From: an uncultured Rikenellaceae bacterium
Lineage (GTDB): Bacteria > Bacteroidota > Bacteroidia > Bacteroidales > Rikenellaceae
Direction of reading: 5' to 3'
NCBI GenBank assembly: GCA_947074135.1
Contig: CAMTOL010000016.1
Span: 1-20,569, forward strand
Length of the DNA: 20,569 nucleotides
In this document: positions 15,054 to 20,569 of the stretch, in pieces
Position numbering within the stretch: position 1 is the stretch's first letter
How the letters are laid out: the number at the start of each line of letters is the position of its first letter
Made by a program: the position numbers and the translations under genes
Notes under the pieces: model-generated
What the model saw: only the letters and a program-made list of their open reading frames with translations
The model's database searches: none
What the model was told of the DNA's origin: nothing

Positions 15054-15074
15054 GATTAGCAGTTACAGTTAATC
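15054..15074. terminator. Weak hairpin between convergent genes
   Basis: GATTAGC at 15054-15060 pairs with GTTAATC at 15068-15074 apart from one mismatch, with a 7-nt loop. It lies three bases beyond the M15 gene stop and 46 bases before the stop of the convergent gene. There is no clear U-tract directly after it, so the terminator call is tentative. Confidence 0.3.
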
Positions 15075-15120
15075 TATCTCGATTTATCTTTTGTGAGCCA
15101 AACAGAATCACACCTCAACG

Positions 15121-15630
15121 TCACAAAAACTCAACTTCAATTTTTTTGCGAAAGTCCTCACGCAATATTTTCACTATATCACTAATAATATCGACTCTTC
15201 GTTCCAAACTAATTGGTAGCGAAGAGTCGAAATGCGCTTCATTAAGCTTTGTTCCAACCATAAACACAATCTTACGGTGCGACAACAACAGATGAACTAT
15301 CTTCTTATCCACACTCGCTTCCATACCTAGGAAGAGTGGCTTTGAGTCATCTGCGACATCACGAAGCAGGTCACGAACGCAGCTAAGTGTAATAGCTCCT
15401 TCGCTCACCACATCAATACCATATATTCGAGAGGCAGGGGGTAGCATCACGCCTCTAGCGTTTGGCATAACAGTAATTGAGCGTCCTAATTCACGAGCAA
15501 CAATTTTAGCAGTAGTTCCTCCCGAAACCACAATACTACCACTCCACTCCTTGACTGCCTGACCTAGCAACTTATCGTCCGCACTATTGAGCGGAGCGCC
15601 AGTAATATAAAGCAGGTCAGAAGATGGCAT
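15121..15630 (-). CDS. Stand-alone domain like the C-terminus of SpoIIE-type phosphatases
   Basis: This 169-residue soluble protein resembles, from memory, the C-terminal domain of SpoIIE/PP2C phosphatases found near [FeFe]-hydrogenase genes in Clostridia and Bacteroidetes: LLYITGAPLNSADDKLLGQA, the glycine-rich SGGTTAKIVARELGR, LPPASRIYGIDVVSEGAITL, and VGTKLNEAH...LPISLERRVDI. In those proteins the block follows the phosphatase catalytic domain, which is absent here: the next upstream gene is a membrane protein, with 38 nt between. So this is a free-standing version, not an obvious truncation at a junction. The function is unknown; GGTT suggests phosphate or nucleotide binding. It is the last gene of a four-gene minus-strand set. 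Confidence 0.65.
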   Translation of the reverse strand: MPSSDLLYITGAPLNSADDKLLGQAVKEWSGSIVVSGGTTAKIVARELGRSITVMPNARGVMLPPASRIYGIDVVSEGAITLSCVRDLLRDVADDSKPLFLGMEASVDKKIVHLLLSHRKIVFMVGTKLNEAHFDSSLPISLERRVDIISDIVKILREDFRKKIEVEFL

Positions 15631-15668
15631 ATCTTAAGATTTGAGATTAAAAATTGAGAGTTACACTG

Positions 15669-16436
15669 CTATTGAGAGAGCGAGTCGCGAAACATAGACC
15701 AACCTCTAAGCAATTTAACCCAATATAAAACATAATAGATAATGATTGGGATAAAAATAGCCAACATAAACAACAACATAACCATAACAACTGCAGTAAT
15801 CGCACCAGGTGATCCACCCTCAATCATTACCATAGAAACAAGAGCTAATATGGTACAGATAAAACCAGCAGCTAATCCTAGAGCCACATCAACAATATAG
15901 AAAACTGTGCTTTTCCACAAAACTTTAGCCGCCTCAACACCTTGTTCATTTAGACTCTCATCTTTACGAAGAATATTATAGCCAATAATATAAAATATCA
16001 TTCCTACAACAGAGGCAGCACTAGCGCCCATAATAAAGAACAGACTAGGAATAATCATCGCTGTATTCATAAGTCCTAGCATCAACACCAAAGCAACCGC
16101 ATTTGCAATAATAATAATTAGGTTGCTTGTTTTTAACATTTTCATAGCAACGGCACCTTTACCTTGAAGCTTATCGGCAAGCACAACATAGCCAGGCTGC
16201 GAAACAACACGACCAACAACAATTACTAACGAAACTAGCACTATTGCAACAAAATACCATCTATAATGCGCAAATATAGCAAAAGCATCTATATAATCAC
16301 TACCCGTAATTTCGAGTGTCGAACCTTGCGTAAACACTCCAATAATAGAACCAACAAATACTGCGAGTATATTACCCAACAGACTAATTTTAAGACCAGA
16401 TAGCACTTTTTGTGCCGCTTGCTGTTTTTCGTTCAT
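15669..16436 (-). CDS. Multi-TM membrane protein of unknown function
   Basis: A 255-residue hydrophobic protein with six or seven predicted TM helices: about 15-35, 46-75, 103-123, 128-150, 173-203 and 215-243. The N-terminus (MNEKQQAAQKVLSGLK) and the loops near 82-98 and 153-172 are polar; the end is basic (KLLRGWSMFRDSLSQ). I recognise no transporter or enzyme motif. It lies between the Fe-S protein gene and the stand-alone phosphatase-like domain gene on the same strand, with spacing of about 40 nt on each side, so the three may be transcribed together. The context does not reveal its role. Confidence 0.8.
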   Translation of the reverse strand: MNEKQQAAQKVLSGLKISLLGNILAVFVGSIIGVFTQGSTLEITGSDYIDAFAIFAHYRWYFVAIVLVSLVIVVGRVVSQPGYVVLADKLQGKGAVAMKMLKTSNLIIIIANAVALVLMLGLMNTAMIIPSLFFIMGASAASVVGMIFYIIGYNILRKDESLNEQGVEAAKVLWKSTVFYIVDVALGLAAGFICTILALVSMVMIEGGSPGAITAVVMVMLLFMLAIFIPIIIYYVLYWVKLLRGWSMFRDSLSQ

Positions 16437-16477
16437 AGCAGTAGAATTTATTAAATTAAAAACACAGTATGTAGTAG

Positions 16478-16768
16478 TTACTTATCAAAGATCGTTTCAT
16501 CGCCACAAAAGAGTTTTTTAGACACCTCGCTCTGATTACGATTTTGATCACACCATCTAAACGACAAAGCCTTTGACGGACATTTTTCGACAATTTGAAG
16601 TATTTTGTCAGTTGGCGCACCTTGAGTGTTAACCCAAGGACGTTTAGCTGGGTCAAAAACCGAACGCAACTCTTTATAGCAAATTGAGGAGTGAATACAC
16701 TCTTTTGGTTGCCAGTATATTACTATCTCGCCATTTGTATAACATCTATTTCGATTCGCACTACTCAT
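16478..16768 (-). CDS. YjdI-like (4Fe-4S) mono-cluster protein
   Basis: A 96-residue cytoplasmic protein matching the Fer4_19/YjdI family: YTNGEIVIYWQPKECIHSSI at the N-terminus, the cysteine pair CIHSSIC, RSVFDPAKRPWVN, and CPSKALSF. Four or more cysteines (about 24, 30, 63 and 72, plus one near the end) could ligate a single Fe-S cluster. The family is widespread but its electron partners are unknown; elsewhere it is often encoded beside a small GNAT acetyltransferase, which is missing here. A Cys-containing extra tail (KKLFCGDETIFDK) extends beyond the domain. It is followed by the multi-TM gene after 41 nt. Confidence 0.88.
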   Translation of the reverse strand: MSSANRNRCYTNGEIVIYWQPKECIHSSICYKELRSVFDPAKRPWVNTQGAPTDKILQIVEKCPSKALSFRWCDQNRNQSEVSKKLFCGDETIFDK

Positions 16769-16842
16769 AACTCTATCAAAACAAAAAAGATTGGTATGTC
16801 ACTCTATTTTAGTAACCTCACCAATCCACGCTATTTAACATA

Positions 16843-16914
16843 GAATAAACGGAATGAGAAACTAAAACTGCTCCTAAAGTTAGCATTTTTGTTTTAGTTT
16901 CTCAACATTTATTC
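16843..16914. terminator. Long nested hairpin
   Basis: GAGAAACTAAAAC at 16856-16868 is matched by its exact reverse complement at 16891-16903. Outside it GAATAAA (16843-16849) pairs with TTTATTC (16908-16914), and inside it TGCT (16869-16872) pairs with AGCA (16882-16885). It starts 7 nt past the stop of the acidic-tailed protein gene on the minus strand, where it could end that transcript or protect its 3' end. A T-run follows only on the plus strand (16916-16922), so an intrinsic terminator for the minus strand is not clear. Confidence 0.5.
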
Positions 16915-16921
16915 ACTTTTT

Positions 16922-17257
16922 TTAGTCGTCATCACCATCTGCTGCATCTGCAATATCCTCAGCGCCTTTGATATCATCACTATCTGCTTCCACATCAACA
17001 AAAAGATCTTTTTCAATATCTTCTTGGGTTTTATCGTCAACTTTCACAGTGATTTTGACAAAATAGCAGGTATCATCTGTTTCAAGCATAACTCCATAGA
17101 AGAAATCTCCATTAGGTTTATCGACTCTGGTCATATAGTCAGTAAACCCATCAGGATAACGTTCTTTTAGTGCTTCTAAGAGTTCTGGTGATAGATTCTC
17201 ATAACTAGTCATTACTCGCTTTTTGGCACTTTTTCTCATAACTTCTCTACTCGACAT
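16922..17257 (-). CDS. Conserved small protein with acidic C-terminal tail
   Basis: A 111-residue protein. The N-terminus is basic (MRKSAKKRVMTSYENL), the middle forms an alpha/beta region (ALKERYPDGFTDYMTRVDKP, then FFYGVMLETDDTCYFVKITV), and the last 40 residues are very acidic, ending in DGDDD. I believe related proteins are common in Bacteroidales and annotated only as hypothetical. The charge layout resembles small nucleic-acid- or partner-binding proteins, but this is inference. The start may be the ATG at 17257 or the internal ATG at 17239 (MRKSAKKR). It is divergent from ligA, with a good -7 box at 17336-17343. Confidence 0.75.
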   Translation of the reverse strand: MSSREVMRKSAKKRVMTSYENLSPELLEALKERYPDGFTDYMTRVDKPNGDFFYGVMLETDDTCYFVKITVKVDDKTQEDIEKDLFVDVEADSDDIKGAEDIADAADGDDD

Positions 17258-17335
17258 AATTTCTTTATTACTTTTTGGCTTTTATAATTACTTACACTCA
17301 ATTAACAAAGGGCAATTATCTGCCGTTTTACGGTG

Positions 17336-17343
17336 CAAATATA
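17336..17343 (-). promoter_or_regulatory. -7 promoter box for the acidic-tailed protein gene
   Basis: On the minus strand this reads TATATTTG followed by CACC, an exact match to TAnnTTTG and a very common Bacteroidales start-site context. It lies 78 nt before the start codon at 17257. No TTG is found at the usual -33 distance. Confidence 0.5.
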
Positions 17344-17431
17344 GCATTAGCAAAACAATAGAAAAATAGTTTTATGTTTTTTTTATCTTTTTTTTATGCA
17401 ATAATACGCAAAAAAACCAACTAACAAATAA

Positions 17432-19453
<2,022 letters not shown>

Positions 19454-19482
19454 CGTCCTATAAAGATTTGAGAGAGGTTAAA

Positions 19483-19611
19483 CAGTAAAAGTTTTTGGTT
19501 TTCCCTTTTTTCAAAAAGGGAAAGTAAAGCAAACGTAATTAAAATTTTGGGGATTGGGGGAAGACGCCCAATAAGAAATTCGCAAGAATTTCTGCCCAAT
19601 CCCCAAAATTT
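19483..19611 (-). repeat. Structured intergenic repeat, copy B
   Basis: Read on the minus strand this has the same order of parts as 8762-8895: an AAATTC hairpin (AGAAATTC, 4-nt loop, GAATTTCT at 19574-19593), an A/T stem (TTTCCCTTTTT at 19500-19510 pairing with AAAAAGGGAAA at 19513-19523), and the 14-bp end AAAAACTTTTACTG (19483-19496). The A/T stem has changed on both arms relative to copy A (CCC/GGG instead of TAC/GTA), so pairing is kept. Copy B also has a 17-bp outer stem not seen in copy A. Confidence 0.5.
19542..19611. repeat. 17-bp perfect inverted repeat with nested hairpin
   Basis: AAATTTTGGGGATTGGG at 19542-19558 is the exact reverse complement of 19595-19611. Within the loop is the 8-bp hairpin at 19574-19593 with a GCAA loop. 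GCCCAAT occurs twice (19566-19572 and 19594-19600), so the ATTGGG of the left arm can pair either with the near copy (a short local hairpin) or with the far copy (the long stem). It lies between ligA and the methyltransferase gene, about 75 nt before its start. Confidence 0.7.
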
Positions 19612-19684
19612 CACACTAAGAGGTAAAACCACTGAATTAACAAAACATTAAAATTAATAAACAAAGATATTGATCGATTAAGAT

Positions 19685-20152
19685 ATGGCAAATAGCAATT
19701 TATCAAGTGCAAAGAGTGCAAGAAATGATGAGTTTTACACTCAGTATCATGATATAGAAAAAGAAATAACAGCATACCTAGAGTATAACCCAGAAGTTTT
19801 TAAGGGTAAAACTATTCTATTGCCTTGTGATGATCCAGAATGGAGTAATTTTACAAAATATTTCGCTCAAAATTTTGAAAGATTCGGTCTCAAAAAGCTA
19901 ATAAGCACAAGTTATGCCCCAGATAGCAAAAAGTATAAATTTGAGTATATGCCTACTCTTTTTGAAACCGAAGACCCTCAATTTGACTCTTCAAAAACCA
20001 TCTTGAATGGCAAAATTTTCATTCTCGAACACGACAAAACTTGTTATGAAAAAATAGATGTTAATGAGTTGGAGTGGCATTCTTTAGATGGAGATGGCGA
20101 GTTCCGTAGTTCGGAGATACATACACTTAGAGAAGAAGCTGCTATTATTTAG
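19685..20152 (+). CDS. EcoRI-type adenine methyltransferase, N-terminal part ending at an in-frame TAG
   Basis: Residues 1-155 match the N-terminal half of the EcoRI-type N6-adenine methyltransferase family: LSSAKSARNDEFYTQYHDIE at the start, the LLPCDDPEWSNFTKYFAQNF block, FGLKKLISTSYAPDS, YMPTLFETEDPQFD, and the DGDGEFRSSEI...LREEAAII stretch that normally runs straight into the catalytic TNPPF motif. Here the frame meets TAG at 20150-20152, just before that motif. Without the downstream half the protein would lack the catalytic residues. The whole locus is a likely pseudogene, or an affected sequence call; the same frame stays open to the window end. Codon use is more AT-rich than in ligA, which hints at acquisition by transfer. 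Confidence 0.8.
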   Translation: MANSNLSSAKSARNDEFYTQYHDIEKEITAYLEYNPEVFKGKTILLPCDDPEWSNFTKYFAQNFERFGLKKLISTSYAPDSKKYKFEYMPTLFETEDPQFDSSKTILNGKIFILEHDKTCYEKIDVNELEWHSLDGDGEFRSSEIHTLREEAAII

Positions 20153-20569
20153 ACTCACGCTCACTCTTCTCTATTTCCAGTGTTTTATGTGTGGATTGTT
20201 GAAGCAAATAAACAATTTTCTATCATTGGTAATATGAATGCTATTACATACAAAGAAGTATTTCCATTGATTGTTGAAAATAAAATATGGTTAGGTGCTA
20301 CTGGCAATAGTACTGATATGGTTTTTGCTGTTCCAAAAGGTGCAGTTGTAGCCGAAGGTGACAGGCAAAAAGCTGCTCGAATGGGTTATGTTGGAGATTA
20401 CACACGACTTGGTAACTCTTGCTGGTTTACTAATATTGAACACGGTAGAAGGCACCAACCTCTTGCACTACTGTCTGAAAAAGATGTTATCACATTTGGA
20501 ACAAAAAAACCTTTTGACAAATCTGCCAATCACGATGCAATAGAGGTATATTATGTAAAATTCATTGAT
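20153..20569 (+). pseudogene. Continuation of the EcoRI-type methyltransferase, catalytic motif lost (partial)
   Basis: The same frame is open from the TAG to the end of the window (139 codons) and carries the family's C-terminal sequence: WIVEANKQFSIIGNMNAITY, KEVFPLI, NKIWLGATGNSTDMVFAVPK, GYVGDYTRLGNSCWFTNIEHG, HQPL, and NHDAIEV. Only the first 16 or so codons fail to match: where homologues read TNPPFSLFRE, this frame reads THAHSSLFPV, with length unchanged. An in-frame ATG at 20234 could start a separate product, but that would lack the catalytic motif. The gene continues beyond the window. Neither of the other two frames restores NPPF. Confidence 0.7.

Noticed and set aside
19662..19669. 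TATCTTTG on the minus strand before the methyltransferase gene
   Set aside because: It matches the -7 box, but points towards the 3' end of ligA where no minus-strand gene is credible; chance is likely in AT-rich DNA.
20150..20152. Frameshift as the cause of the broken methyltransferase
   Set aside because: The flanks are in the same frame with the same number of codons as homologues, and neither of the other frames restores NPPF, so substitutions fit better than an indel.
20358..20543. 61-codon open frame near the window end
   Set aside because: It is in a different frame from the methyltransferase continuation, which is clearly family-like over the same bases.
19685..20569. Complete restriction-modification system
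   Set aside because: Only the methyltransferase is visible; no restriction endonuclease gene is seen upstream, and the window ends before the downstream neighbour could be read.

Overview
The window looks like a chromosomal segment of a Bacteroidota bacterium, most likely order Bacteroidales. The evidence is protein families typical of that group (a DUF4254 protein next to a family 9 glycosyltransferase, a LysM-tailed GH73 glucosaminidase, a DUF6249-like membrane protein, a lipoprotein glutaminyl cyclase), several TAnnTTTG promoter boxes of the Bacteroidetes primary sigma factor, AT-rich intergenic DNA, and few Shine-Dalgarno sites. MurE carries the DNPR motif of meso-diaminopimelate-type enzymes, and lipid A/LPS-type genes point to a Gram-negative envelope. 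The family within the order cannot be fixed from this sequence.

Layout. 1-3775 (+): the 3' end of an unidentified gene, then an OsmC-like protein, a TonB-dependent receptor and a GH73/LysM cell wall hydrolase packed with almost no spacing. 3905-5623 (+): DUF4254 protein and GT9 glycosyltransferase, behind a good promoter. 5620-6601 (-): ECF sigma factor and a two-TM partner, probably its anti-sigma factor. 6670-8702 (-): chagasin-like protease inhibitor, FolC, and a small DUF6249-like membrane protein. 8703-9048: intergenic DNA with a structured repeat. 9049-15051 (+): an envelope block with MurE, a membrane O-acyltransferase, an LpxL/HtrB-like acyltransferase, a GT2 glycosyltransferase, a glutaminyl cyclase lipoprotein and an M15 carboxypeptidase. 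15121-17257 (-): four small or poorly known genes: a stand-alone domain resembling the C-terminus of SpoIIE-type phosphatases, a multi-TM protein, a YjdI-like Fe-S protein and an acidic-tailed protein. 17462-19453 (+): LigA. 19483-19680: a second copy of the structured repeat. 19685 to the window end: an EcoRI-type adenine methyltransferase with an in-frame stop.

Most genes serve the cell envelope: peptidoglycan synthesis and trimming, LPS or surface glycan assembly, outer-membrane import, and modification of exported proteins. A coherent theme is N-terminal pyroglutamate: three exported proteins here are predicted to begin with Gln after signal-peptide cleavage, and the cyclase that would act on such ends is in the same window.

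The most unusual locus is the methyltransferase. The frame runs to the end of the window, but a TAG codon and a dense run of substitutions replace exactly the catalytic NPPF block while both flanks stay family-like. No CRISPR array, tRNA, rRNA, transposase or clear new defence system was seen.
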